Below are positions 35,001 through 45,867 of a DNA stretch of 64,000 nucleotides, piece by piece. The position numbers and the translations under genes are program-made. Every line of letters begins with the position of its first letter. Position 1 is the first letter of the stretch. The stretch comes from Spirodela intermedia. Lineage: Eukaryota; Streptophyta; Magnoliopsida; Alismatales; Araceae. The stretch covers positions 4,102,001 through 4,166,000 of the forward strand of contig LR746269.1 in NCBI GenBank assembly GCA_902729315.2, written 5' to 3'. The notes below the pieces were generated by a model. It was not told where the DNA came from, ran no database searches, and worked only from the letters and a program-made list of their open reading frames with translations.

Positions 35001-36297
35001 GATGTATAATGACACTTGTTCAATCGTTGATCATTAGCCCAATTACCGGACTTGACAAATTATTCCACCATATAAGGCCCTACATCTTCAAACTCTCACC
35101 CTCAACCACTATCTTTCCCATGACCAACGTTACCAGCATAGTATCTGCAACCAATCTTTCTGCTTGTTTTTATAGAAGAAAGTCCAAAGACAAAGGTGCA
35201 GCATAGAGCCCAAACGCCACGAATTCAATGTTTTCAACATTCGGGGGAAGGTTCAATTTACTATAAACCTCTTTTCTTCAAATAAAAATAACTAGTTTAA
35301 AAGGCAGTAATGCCACATAACTCTTAGCTTAGAAAGAAGTAGATGTACAAGTATGTATCCCACATGATAGCATAGGCCATAGCGAAAAACCGTGATATCT
35401 AAAAAAAGTTATGTGAAACACCATGATAGCGCAGGCCATAGTCGTAGCCCAAATTTTCGAAAATAATAGATTCACGTATTCCTCATTAGAGGAAAATATC
35501 TCATCCGCCCTTGATCTTGTCACACACAATGAAACACCACGACAGATGAGAAGCCTACTCCTATAACCGAAACACGAAGTCTGAGGTATGTCAAACGGCC
35601 AATTCATCAATATCTTCACCATATTATCGATCAAATAAACACTTTACACAATCTCTCTCCACATCCGCATAGCACTCCCTCGCTAAAGGCATCTAAAACT
35701 TGATGGGAGTGGCCACCATTTGATGAAGAGGGGGGAAGACAACAATCTCGTTCCAAATGTAATTAAGTATAACAAGTAAATCAACAAGAATGGACATAGA
35801 GTGAAAAGAGCATGAAAATAAAGCATACCATCTATCCTCATCCTCGGTCAATAATACCCCAATAATAATAACAATAACAATAAAAATTATGCCGCACATC
35901 ATTTTTAATGAAATTATTGTCCAATATTAAACAAGAGATGTATAACAAGAAAAGATGAAACTAGTTAAGTGAAAGAAAGTCAGGCACTTCCATGAGAAAA
36001 CGCCCTTTCATCGTCATATTCACGATCGTAATGAAATCCATCCAAAGACGATTCGAGAATATTATCATCTCTGCTACGCCCTTGGGAAAAATAAACAGGC
36101 ACATGGGAAAAATAGAACGAAGAAGGCACCTTGAGAAGGGAATCAGGAGATGAGTGGTCGGAATCCGCCGCCGCGACGACTACTGGGGGTGCGCCTGGAT
36201 GGTGTGGAGCCTCTGCTGTACTGTTTCCCGCCTTACGCGCAGCAGGGACTGACCACATGTGCCGCCGACGCTTCCTCTCACCTTCTCCCCCATGCAT
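26077..36297 (-). CDS. SUO: SUO-like BAH and TFIIS-N domain nuclear protein
   Basis: Exons 36130-36297, 30691-31059 and 26077-30609; product 1,689 aa, near the roughly 1,600 aa of Arabidopsis SUO. Exon 1 encodes MHGGEGERKRRRHMW, as expected for a SUO start; an in-frame upstream ATG at 36351 is less likely. A BAH domain spans about residues 57-180 (PPFIGIIRW, VCRRVYD, WWLTDQDYID). A TFIIS N-terminal/LEDGF-like domain spans about 300-425 (IDLAGRVLL, RFVQLRGVPLLDDWL, LPVNLEAL, ARSLVDTWKKR). The long remainder is Ser-rich and disordered with a basic LRRKRKA patch. Two GW motifs lie near the C-terminus (EPGWRG, GGWDG). Known SUO acts in microRNA-mediated translational repression and binds through BAH/GW features. 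Intron 1 is 5,070 bp and intron 2 is 81 bp, both with good GT/AG sites. The last residues (ERFTCK) differ from the ending I recall in relatives. Nuclear; reads away from the NAT gene. Confidence 0.93.
31060..36129 (-). other. First intron of the SUO-like gene (5,070 bp)
   Basis: Donor AAG|GTGCC at 36129 and acceptor TTTGCAG ending at 31060. AT-rich, with no recognised gene or transposon. It contains a diverged direct duplication at 32030-32290. Open frames inside it are short and not supported. Confidence 0.85.
32030..32290. repeat. Diverged direct duplication inside the SUO-like intron
   Basis: 32030-32146 and 32161-32290 share ATCTGTAA-ATTACT-CTAAG, GTCCCTAG-TAA, CCACTA-AGAGGTCTTAG and TTGACCAA/TTAACCAA blocks in the same order. 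Confidence 0.65.
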
Positions 36298-36382
36298 AGC
36301 CTTGCATCTTCCCCAATTTTCCGGATTCCGATCCCTCGACCGGCTAGACACATCAATCCCTTCGCCGGATCAATTTCCAACA

Positions 36383-36463
36383 AAACCCTAGAAAGGCCCC
36401 CTGGGGATCCCGCTCCAGGCAAACCCTAGATCCCCAGCCATCGATCCAACAGGAGGAACCCTA
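36383..36463. promoter_or_regulatory. Three telo-box motifs upstream of the SUO-like start
   Basis: AAACCCTA occurs at 36383-36390 and 36421-36428, and GAACCCTA at 36456-36463, within 170 bp upstream of the start codon at 36297 (minus-strand gene). Telo-boxes are known promoter elements of plant housekeeping and translation genes; function here is inferred. Confidence 0.6.
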
Positions 36464-37205
36464 ATTCCGGCACAAACTCCCGGGGTGCCCCACCCCGTGA
36501 CCCCCTGCGTCGAACCAAAATCTGGCAGGGGCCGGGATCGTCGTCGCGAGGTCCGGCCCGTAAAGAAGCCGGAAGACGAAAGGATGGAAAGAGACCCTCG
36601 ACGGAGGATTGAGCGGAAAGCGAGGGATTGGCGACAGCAGATACTTTCCGAGGCGAAATTGAGGGATATCGTGGGAGATTTGGCTACAGCTTCTCGCGAT
36701 CTGACAGTGAAAGAAATGAATGGGGATAGAGAGAGAGACAGAGAGAGAGAGAGAGAGGAGAGAGAAGGAGGACGGCAAATGGAGATGGATCGGACCAAAA
36801 CTCAACCATCTGCCAGCGATGGACCTAAATCTTACGTAAAAAATAAAATGCGTTTTTATTTAAAGGGGGGCGGACCTTAATGGGCGGACGGTGCAGTCCG
36901 TCTACACAATACATATATGGGCCCAGATGACCCATAATATGTTGGGCCTTAAAAGCCCAATGAGAAATCTTGACCCGGCCCAGTAATCTTTTTGTACCTT
37001 CTCAAGAATAGCCAGAGAGAGAGAGAGGGAGAGGGGTCCCAGTCATGGGGGGACCCTGCTGAAGGTCGGAGCTTCCGTAGAAGAGGACCGGGCTGGGTCT
37101 CGATTTTGGCACATTTTGTCGAAAATGGACCGGGCCGAGCCAGACTAGACCGAGCCAATCTGGCCCATTTCTAAGACTGGACTGGGTCGCCGCTGGCTTC
37201 TGACA
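36464..37205. promoter_or_regulatory. SUO-like gene upstream region with site II (TGGGCC/Y) cluster
   Basis: TGGGCCC at 36918-36924, TGGGCC at 36943-36948, GCCCA at 36955-36959 and GGCCCA at 36977-36982 form a site II cluster of the kind bound by TCP factors. (GA)n runs occur at about 36729-36766 and 37015-37029. Open frames on both strands are low-complexity and rejected. Confidence 0.5.
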
Positions 37206-37427
37206 TTATCCACCAACTCATAAGCTCAGAACCTCTCTCTCTCTCTCCCCTCTCTCTCTCCCCTCTCTCTCCCCTCTCTCTCTCCCTTCTCTCTCTCACT
37301 CTCCCCTCTCTCTCTCTCACTCTCTCCTCTCTCTCCCCTCTCTCTCTCCCCTCTCTCTCTCCCTCTCTCTCTCCCCTCTCTCTCTCCTCTCTCTCTCTCT
37401 CTCCCTCTCTCTCTCCCTCTCTCTCTC

Positions 37428-37474
<47 letters not shown>

Positions 37475-38167
37475 TCTCTCTCTCTCTCCCTCTCTCTCTC
37501 CCTTCTCTCTCTCTCTCCCTCTCTCTCTCCTTCTCTCTCTCTCTCTCCCTCTCTCTCCCCTCTCTCTCTCCCTCTCTCTCTCCCTCTCTCTCTCCTTCTC
37601 TCTCTCCCCTTCTCTCTCTCTCCCTCTCTCTCTCCCTTCTCTCTCTCTCTCCCCTCTCTCTCTCCCTCTCTCTCTCCTTCTCTCTCTCCTCTCCCTCTCT
37701 CTCTCTCCCTCTCTCTCTCCCTCTCCTCCTCTCTCTTCATCTCCTTTCTCTCTCCCCCCTTCTCTCTCTCTCTCTCACTCCTCTCTCTTCATCTCTCTTT
37801 CTCTCTCTTTCTCTCTCTCCCCCTTCTCTCTCTCACCCACTCCCCTCTCTCTCTTTCTCTCTCCCTTCTCTTTCTCTCTCTCTCTCTCGCTCTCACCTCT
37901 CTCTCTCCCCCTCCCTCTCCCCCTTCCTCTCTCTTTCACTCCTCTCTCTCCCTTCTCTTTCTCTCACCTCTCTCTCTCCCTCTCCCCCTTCTCTCTCTTT
38001 CACTCCTCTCTCTCCCTTCTCTTTCTCTCACCTTTCACTCTTCTCTCCCCCTTCTCTCTCTCTCTCTCTTCTCTCTCTCCCTCTCCCTCTCCCCTTCTCT
38101 CTCTCTCTCTTTCCCTTCTTTTTCCCTTCTCCCTCTCTTTCTCTCTCTCTCTCCCTTCTCTCTCTCA
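37206..38167. repeat. Long (CT)n-rich polypyrimidine tract, about 960 bp
   Basis: The plus strand is almost pure C and T: CTCTCTC runs separated by CCC, TT or CAC interruptions. The complementary strand gives artificial Arg/Glu-rich frames. Such tracts can form triplex DNA and are prone to length error; no gene. Confidence 0.95.
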
Positions 38168-40256
38168 ACAATAATAATCACCTTTAATAACACTGAATTC
38201 ATAATTACATAAAAAATATAAAAAAATGGATGAAACATATAAAAAACTTGAGTGAATTCTAACACAGTGAAGTTCGAACTGTGTATGTAACTTAAAAATC
38301 CTTAGTGGAACTTAAAAAGTAGCACAAATATTGCAGAAATAAGCTCACATTCCATTTAATCTGATAAATAAATTTTCTAACTATTAAGTGTATTTAAATA
38401 ATGCTACTTTAGATGGGCATGAAATGGAACCAATCACATGAAATGTAGGCATAATCCAATTAATTTCAAGAATTTTTGAGGCCACACCAAGGTCCAAAAA
38501 CAAAAAAAAGGAATTGTTTCAGATGGGACCCACCAAGCCTAGACAAACTCATGCATGTTCAAAAAGGAATTAACAACATAGGGGAGGGAGGGAGGAAGGA
38601 GCTAATTATTATCAAGAGCTGATCTACCCATAGTCGCACAGTTATGGATTCTAGCCAATCCCCACACTCTTCTTCTCACCTCATTCTTTGGGATTGGGCC
38701 AATCTAGTCCTTGGTCTCATGTGGGTCCCACTCCAAACCATTGGTTTTGACTTTTCCTAAGATGTTGATTTTGACGTTAATATCGTCGATCTCTCGCGTT
38801 CAATAATTGGGTGGAAGGTTGAGTGGCCCCTCCACCCAGATATAATGTGATGACTTTGGAAAATTACACGAGAGAAGCAAGATAAAAACTTGCTCTGAAA
38901 GTTGCGATGCTCTTGAGGTTGAGTGATCAACGAGGAAGTGGATGGAAAAGACTCTGGTGGGTCCTACAAAGCTTAGTAGGGCCGGCGTGTGGGGTCCATC
39001 ATTTGGTATTTTATTCGACAATGAAGGTGATTAATTAATTTTAAGTATGGCCGTCGCTGTAAGTAAGGGCCAGGCCACGGCGTGGCCGAGGGGATATCGA
39101 AGATTTGACGGCAAGCCTTCGTTGACTGCCCGATGGAACCTATTTTACAGAACTTTCTCTAGACCTATGCCAGGTCACAGTCTATAAGTGAAAGACCCAG
39201 ATGCGGGAAGAGAGAGAGAGACGCACGATTTGGAGAGAGGTTCTTCTGTATGTGAAAAGTGAGTGAGTGAGAGAGAGAGAGATCTAGAGACGTAGGGACC
39301 GAAAGAGACGAGGGCGGAGATATCTAGAGAGAGAGAGAGAGGATGGCCAAGATCCCCGGCGTCAGTGCAGCAGTGCTGTGCAACTTCTGGTCGTTGTCGG
39401 GTTTCGAAAAGTGTGGAACAGATCGTAGCAGAGGCCGCACGTAATGGGTCCAAATCCTTTTGCCCTATTAACTTCTTATTATATTCACCAACCATCATGA
39501 ATGACTTGCCAACTGGGCTTGGGCTGCAGAGGGAGAGCAAGAGATCGTTGCATGGCCAGTTTGGTCCCCGGTCTCTCTTCTCTCTCTCCTCTCTCTCTGC
39601 CTCTCCCATCTCTCTCTCTCCTTCTCTCCCTCTCGCCATCTAATAGGTGAATATCAAGATTGGGTCCGCTTTAATAAAGCCTACGAGGGTTCACGAAACT
39701 CTTGCGCGCAGCCTATTTTCTAGGGTTTGAGATGGATAGACAGAGAGACATTTCTCTCTACTCTCTCTCTCTCTATTCATCTCTATCTAACTTGAATTAT
39801 ATGCTTTAGAGAGTTTATTTCTGAGCTTTTCTCGAGTCTAGATTCAGCCCCGGGCCTGGAAAGTACCGCTCTCGAAGGGCTGGTGTGTCTCAGCTGCTTG
39901 GTGGGCCACTATGGGGTTCGGAGGGCGGCGGGACCGCTGGTGGGGCAACGTGTCTGCTGTGCGGTTTTCGGTTCGCCATTCCATTTATTGTTTATGAATT
40001 CAGAGCCGCCTAAGTCTGCTGGCCGCCCACCATCCTCCTCTCTCATCGAGAATTCACAATGCGTAGGTGCTCGAAGCCGCGGCAGTCAACTTCAACCCTC
40101 CATGTTGCAGACGCAGCAGGTGTTGGAGGAGAGGGAGAGGGAGAGGTTTTGTGGGGTACTCGCTGCTTTCCTACACCGGGGCTCAGAGGGGAGCTCCTTC
40201 CCCCGTTTTGTATTATCAGAAGCTAGCCCGGAGAAAACCAGAGAAGTGGGCTTTTT

Positions 40257-40291
<35 letters not shown>

Positions 40292-40484
40292 GGGGAGAGG
40301 TTGATAGGGTGGTTCTTTCGTTTCCCCGCCATTACTGTTCAGGGTTTCATCGGGAGTTTCTCTCGAGGATGATGTCGTTCTCGTTTGATCAGAGCCTTTC
40401 TCCTCTGGGCTTCCGGTTCCTTCTCTTTTGGGCTCACTGTTTTTTCCTCTGACTTCTCCTCTTCTGAGTGTCTGGGGACCTTAC

Positions 40485-40534
<50 letters not shown>

Positions 40535-40549
40535 AGAGAGCCCTGAAGA
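38168..40549 (+). promoter_or_regulatory. NAT gene upstream region and 5' leader with GA repeats
   Basis: No gene recognised from 38168 to about 39700. Closer to the NAT start, GA/CT microsatellites lie at about 39266-39280, 39323-39342, 40259-40288 and 40488-40528; the last ends 21 bp before the ATG. TAGGGTTT (reverse telo-box) is at 39721-39728. GA-rich leaders are targets of plant BPC/GAGA-binding factors; regulation is inferred. The plus-strand open frame at 39883-40452 looks like leader sequence, not a gene. Confidence 0.5.
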
Positions 40550-43500
40550 ATGGCCGGTAGAGCAGGAGCAGCATCAGCGCACAAGGCGGACGAGTTGGTT
40601 CCCCACCCCGTGAAGGATCAGTTCCCGAACGTCTCCTACTGCATAACCAGCCCGCCCCCATGGCGTGAGTCGCGTCTTCGTCTCCTTCTGACCGACCCTC
40701 CATCTCTCTCTCTCTCCTCCTCACCTTTTTCTCTCTCCTCTTTTAGTCAGATATCCAGATCCAACATATTTCATCGGGCTTAAGAATTATAACGAACTCC
40801 TTATTTTCAACGCAGCGGAAACGATTCTTCTCGGCTTCCAGCACTACCTGGTCATGCTGGGCACCACTGTCATCATCCCCTCTGCCCTCGTTCCTCAGAT
40901 GGGAGGAGGAAACGTAAGAACGAATATGACAGAAGAGGAAACACTGATCATCTTCTTCTTCTCTCATGGGTATGCCCTCAAATCCTCAATTCTCTCTCTA
41001 GTGTGCTGAATCATCCTCTTCTTCTACCAGGATGAGAAGGGGAGGGTGATCCAGACGGCCCTGTTCGTCTCCGGGGTGAACACTCTGCTTCAGACCTTCT
41101 TTGGAACCCGCCTCCCGTCTGTGATGAGCAGCTCCTACGCCTTTGTTGTGCCAACAATCTCCATAATCTTAGCAGACAGATACAGCGAAATTGCGGATCC
41201 TCATGAGGTACATCAGACTACTGAATTGGATAAAATTTATTGAACCGTGGTGTTATATTAGTCACCATGATTGAATATTTTAATATGGTGTCAGGCTTGT
41301 TGTTTGATCTTGGGCTTGGATAGCCCGAAATTAGGAACAAACAAATAAATAAATAACTAAATTTTATGTGATTATATAGTTTGCAACATGCCATTTATAG
41401 TCAATTTGTCCATCTTCGGCTAGAGTAGTCCTAGAAAACATGAAGAAATTTTGCGAGAACATATTATATGAAACTGTGCCATTCTTTGTGAATTGCTTAA
41501 TCCAGGGTTAGACAAAAATTAAATAAACTTTCACATGACTATATAGATGGAGTCTCTCTGCTCATTACCAGCTGGTCAATCTTAAGCTAGATCAGTCCCA
41601 AGTTAGAAATTTTGAGCAGATTTTTTGCATGATCATCTAGATGGAATGACGCCATTCGTTCTCTCTTAGTTGATCTTGGGGCTGAATTGTTTCAAACTAG
41701 AAAAATAAAAATAAAAATAAAAATTTATGCGATAAACGACATTGTCCATGGCCAATTGGTTGATCTTGGGTTTGAATGGGCCCAAACTAGAAAATAAATA
41801 AATAAATAAATAAATAAATTTCAATATCATATAAATGAAACCACGCCAACCATTGTCAATTGGTTGACCTTTGCCTTATTCTAGTCCCAAGCAAGAGAAA
41901 AGGGAAGAAGTTTACATTATCAGATACATGACAGAGTGCCATTAATTATCAGTCAGCTTTGAGTTCCATGATGGTCGGGATTCATCAAACCCAGTTCTAC
42001 AGAATTCTTTTTTTCTTCTGTCAGAGATTCAAGCGCATAATCCGGGGGACGCAGGGCGCACTGATTGTGGCTTCCACTGTTCAGATCATCCTTGGCTTCA
42101 GTGGGCTTTGGCGTAAGGTCACAAGGTCCGGACTTGTCACTCTGATGAACACCCAAGTCTCTGTAATTCTTTGGGTTTCTCAGGTTTTCTCCTACATTTG
42201 CTTGATGTCGACCAGGTTCCTGAGCCCCCTTGCAGCTGTTCCCCTTGTTACCCTGGTGGGCATGGGGTTCTATGAGTTGGGATTTCCCGGGGTAAGCTTC
42301 AGCCGGAAAAATTGTCCTACCTGCCCTCCGAAAATCTTGATTATTGCAATTTTTTCCTGGTTTTGTAGTCAGTAATTCCCTGCTGTTGACTTCTGATTTC
42401 TTTGCTCATTTCCTAGGTTGGCAAATGCGTCGAAATTGGGCTCCCTCAGCTCATACTTCTCGTCGTTTTCTCCCAGGTACTGAGTTATGATTTTACCATT
42501 TTGTTCTCTGCAGGTTTAGGGTAGTAGCATGCGTGTGGTCAATGCTACGACCTTTTTGTCTCCGAGGGGGTTATTACAAACTGCTTGATTTTCCCCGGTT
42601 TTATTGCAATCGCAGTATCTACCCGTGTTTTTAGGATACTTCAGTTCATCTTCCGTATTTTAGGGTATCTTGCGAATTCATTGATTTTTCTGGGTTTTTT
42701 TCTTTTTTTGGAAATGCAGTATCTACCCCACGTGTTACCTGGGCAGGTCTTCAATCGGTTTGCTGTTCTGATCTCGGTCGCAATCGTGTGGCTGTATGCC
42801 TACTTGTTGACCGTCAGTGGGGCCTACAAGTATTCCCCTTTGAAGACTCAGTCACACTGCCGCACGGATCGATCAGGCCTCGTCGGCGGGGCTCCATGGT
42901 GAGGAGGCCAGCCTTCTCTCACAACTTCCATATGCTCACCTGTTTATTCTGTGGGTCCCACATCCACATAAAATCGGGCCCACTCCATCCAACTCCATGT
43001 TGACTTCTTGGGTCAGGTCGGGTGGGCCCATGTTGTTCTTAAAGATTTGCTCACTCATCAGCTGCTTTGGGAAGAGATTTGACTGTGCCCATGATGTTTC
43101 ATGATGCCATCGGTGGGGTGGTGGCCGCCAATTATGCCTGATATTCTGCGCGTTGACTGGCTTCACAGGATTAGGTTTCCATATCCGTTTCAATGGGGAA
43201 CGCCGACCTTCAATGCGGGAGAAGCTTTCGCCATGGTAGCCTCAGCCTTTGTGGCTCTGGTTGAGGTTCGACTCTTCTTCATCGCCCAGCTGTTGTTGTT
43301 CTATCTATTGCTATATTCGGGAGCAGCCTGACTGGGTCCCACTCCGCTCTTTATTGCCCGCAGTCAACTGGGACCTACATTGCCATCTCGAGGTATGCGA
43401 GCGCGACCCCATTGCCGCCGTCTGTTCTCAGCCGCGGGATCGGGTGGCAGGTTGGTGGGATATGCTGGCCGCTCTTCTCTCCACACTTGTTATTCATCAT

Positions 43501-44518
43501 GGTTGGGGTGATCCCGATCTTGATACAAGAAGTTGACTTTCTACAGGGCGTTGCTGTCTTATTGGACGGGCTGTTTGGAACAGCAAATGGCTCCTCGGTT
43601 TCTGTGTAAGCTTCCACTTACAGCAAGGCCCCCCCCTCTCTCTCTCTCTCTCTAAAAATGTTGGGTTCTTTGGTAGTGAGAATGCAGGGTTGCTCGGCTT
43701 AACACATGTCGGGAGCAGGAGGGTTGTGCAGGTGTCTGCCGGATTCATGATCTTCTTCTCCATCCTCGGTGAGTTCTCCCTGCAGATCCAGAAGTGTGGG
43801 ATGTAAAAGTTGTCTTTTTTATGGAAAGGGAAATATTTCTTGCTGACCTGGGTCCCCTTTTTGTCCGAATCAGGAAAGTTTGGGGCGGTGTTCGCATCAA
43901 TTCCTGCGCCGATGGTCGCCGCTCTCTACTGCCTGCTCTTTGCCTACGCCGGTAAGTGAACAGAGAAATCATCAGAGATCACCCACCAATCAGATGAAGA
44001 GGGAGGGGTTCTTATGCGTCCGTTTCTCTGTTGAACAGGTGCGGCGGGCCTGGGCCTCCTTCAGTTCTGCAATCTGAACAGCTTCCGGACGAAGTTCATA
44101 CTGGGCTTCTCCATCTTCCTGGGCCTGTCGGTCCCTCAGTACTTCAACGAGTACACGGCGGTGGCCGGCTACGGCCCGGTCCACACTCGCGCCAGATGGG
44201 TACGCAGAGATTTCCATATATGATATGATTCTCCATCTGGGTTTTCTTGGTTTTAGCTGAATTCAGATGCCCGCGTTGAATCTGGGTTGTGGGTTGCAGT
44301 TCAATGACATGGTCAACGTGGTGTTCTCCTCGGAGGCGGTGGTGGCGGCGCTGGTGGCCTTCCTCCTCGACAACACCCTGCAGGTGCATGATCCGGCGGT
44401 GAGGAGGGACCGGGGGCTGTACTGGTGGGACAAGTTCAGGACCTTCAAGGGGGATACCCGGACCGAGGAGTTCTACTCCCTGCCTTTTAAGCTCAACAAG
44501 TTCTTCCCCGCAGCATAA
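40550..44518 (+). CDS. Nucleobase-ascorbate transporter (NAT/NCS2 family)
   Basis: Fourteen exons: 40550-40664, 40816-40913, 41031-41207, 42025-42125, 42216-42291, 42417-42476, 42720-42898, 43169-43265, 43364-43450, 43547-43605, 43677-43768, 43874-43951, 44039-44199, 44300-44518. All introns have GT/AG ends and every junction keeps frame, giving 532 aa, typical of the family. Landmarks: HPVKDQFPNVSYCITSPPPW at the N-terminus, the TM1 QH motif in GFQHYLVMLGTTVIIP, GTQGALIVAS, SRYASATPLPPS, ENAGLLGLTH (NAT signature), GKFGAVFASIPAP, and a C-terminal EEFYSLPFKLNKFFPAA. About 12 membrane segments are expected. Plant members move xanthine, uric acid or other nucleobases across the plasma membrane, probably with protons. 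It most resembles the NAT5/6/7 group. Odd: the last signature position, usually Arg, Lys or Gly, is His. Start ATG follows a GA-rich leader. Confidence 0.94.
41290..41960. repeat. Degenerate tandem minisatellite in NAT intron 3
   Basis: Roughly six units of about 95-120 bp, each with GGTTGATCTTGGG-type, AGTCCCAAACTAGAAA, TTTATGCGAT and CGCCATTCATTGTCAA-like segments, partly separated by (AAAT)n or (AAAAT)n runs at about 41340-41356, 41700-41723 and 41793-41819. It fills most of the 817-bp intron 41208-42024. Confidence 0.7.
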
Positions 44519-44689
44519 CTGCAGAGATCAATCAATCAATCTCCTCAGTTCGTCCCCCATCTGGTGGGCTCATCTCTGTGCAGATAATTCTCGTAAAATC
44601 TAGCAGACTCGACTCTGTGATGTCATTTTCCGAGGAAGATCCAGTTCTTGGGAGAGGATGAAGGAAAACTGAATGGCTTCCGCGAGGAA
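44519..44689. other. Short tail-to-tail spacer
   Basis: 171 bp between the NAT stop codon and the stop codon of the convergent small gene; it must hold both 3' untranslated regions or their overlap. No clear polyadenylation signal picked out. Confidence 0.6.
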
Positions 44690-44917
44690 TTACGACGAGA
44701 AAGCAGAAGAGATCCGTCCGAATACATCTCTAGCAGGTTGTGTGTTGTCGAAGAAGTCGTTCACTCCGTCGTCCATGGCAGATCCGAGGAGCTTAATGAC
44801 GGAAAACCCTAAAAGAGGGATCCCAAGGAAGAGGGCGATCCCGGCCAGTCCAACCATGGAAGAAGCAGCATGCATCGAGTGATGAGGAACCGACATCTGC
44901 GCAGACCTCCACGACAT
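44690..44917 (-). CDS. Small single-membrane-span protein, unknown function
   Basis: A 75-aa frame beginning MSWRSAQMSVPHHSM. Residues about 21-45 (MVGLAGIALFLGIPLLGFSVIK) form one hydrophobic segment of transmembrane length, followed by an acidic, soluble tail (MDDGVNDFFDNTQPARDVFG). The open frame extends further upstream, but a textbook acceptor (TTCTTCTTCTGTCCGCAG) ends at 44981, 63 bp before this ATG, suggesting a spliced 5' leader and this ATG as the true start. I do not recognise the family. It is convergent with the NAT gene and divergent from the BIR2-like gene. The clean hydrophobic profile and splice-like leader support a real gene; lack of a known homologue keeps confidence moderate. 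Confidence 0.55.
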   Translation of the reverse strand: MSWRSAQMSVPHHSMHAASSMVGLAGIALFLGIPLLGFSVIKLLGSAMDDGVNDFFDNTQPARDVFGRISSAFSS

Positions 44918-45448
44918 CGCCGAGATGATCGCTCGAGGCCTCTCTGCTATTGGAGATCCCCCTCTGGAGCTCCGTGTTTCCTGCGGACAGAAGAAGAAGA
45001 ATAAGGCAGAAACCATGAGTCTCTCTCCAATCGACAACCAGATAAAACGAATCTCCCCCCCTTCACTCCGATCGATCTGGTTTCAGAGAAAGATCAATAC
45101 CAATCATCATCTTCACAGTCGGATGAACTGTTCACGATTCTGATCCCACTTCGATCTCTCGATTCGAGCTCCGCTCCGACGATAAAACTCGATAAACTCT
45201 TCTAGCATCGATAAAAAAAACTCTAATCCTCCCTTCCGATCGGTCGATGCCGGCCGCCCGAACGCCGGCAAGATCCACGCCTGCTTTCACGCAGTCCGTT
45301 CAACCTGGGATGATTGCCCGGAATAATTTATCGTACAGGAGGTTGACCGAAATCTAAGAAGATCGTATCGTTGAAACTATATCTCCAGGCAACAAATTCT
45401 ATTTTATTCCAATCTAACATAATAAAATAAAAGTCTGTACTCTCCCTG

Positions 45449-45483
<35 letters not shown>

Positions 45484-45867
45484 TGTATCGCTGTATCTCC
45501 CTCTTTCTGTGGGTGGTTGTGTATATATATATAGTACAGTTGTGGTGCCGCCACAGTTGCAGTCACTTGGGCTTGTTCGGTCGCGGAAGAACAGTGGCGG
45601 CAGCAGGAGCAGGAGGTACAGCGGACGCTGCCCTCGCGGACGCCGCCTTCCCTGATCTTCTGCTTCTTCTTCTTCCTCCCCGTGACTGCCGACTGACCGA
45701 TTTGGATCACCCGATCGCCTCGATTTGACCCCTCGGCCTCTCCGTGGTCGAGGATCGAATCCGAGGAGCGAGGGAGAGCGGGATACTTAAAACGATCGAC
45801 CGGATCGATTAAAGCGGAGTTGGTAGTGGCGCTGCTGCGGGGGACGGGGATGGGAGCGAGGGGGAAG
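44918..45867. promoter_or_regulatory. Divergent upstream region of the small gene and the BIR2-like gene
   Basis: Holds the putative 5' intron and leader of the minus-strand small gene and the promoter and leader of the plus-strand BIR2-like gene. A (CT)n run lies at 45460-45482 and a short (TA)n at 45522-45534. The long minus-strand open frame at 45414-46250 is the antisense of the BIR2-like gene start and is rejected. Confidence 0.5.

Noticed and set aside
37171-38265. Arg/Glu-rich minus-strand frames
   Set aside because: Pure products of the CT microsatellite tract; no complex sequence or homology.
39883-40452. Plus-strand 189-codon frame before the NAT gene
   Set aside because: Low-complexity GA-derived sequence in the probable leader; no start context or homology, and the NAT frame begins separately at 40550.
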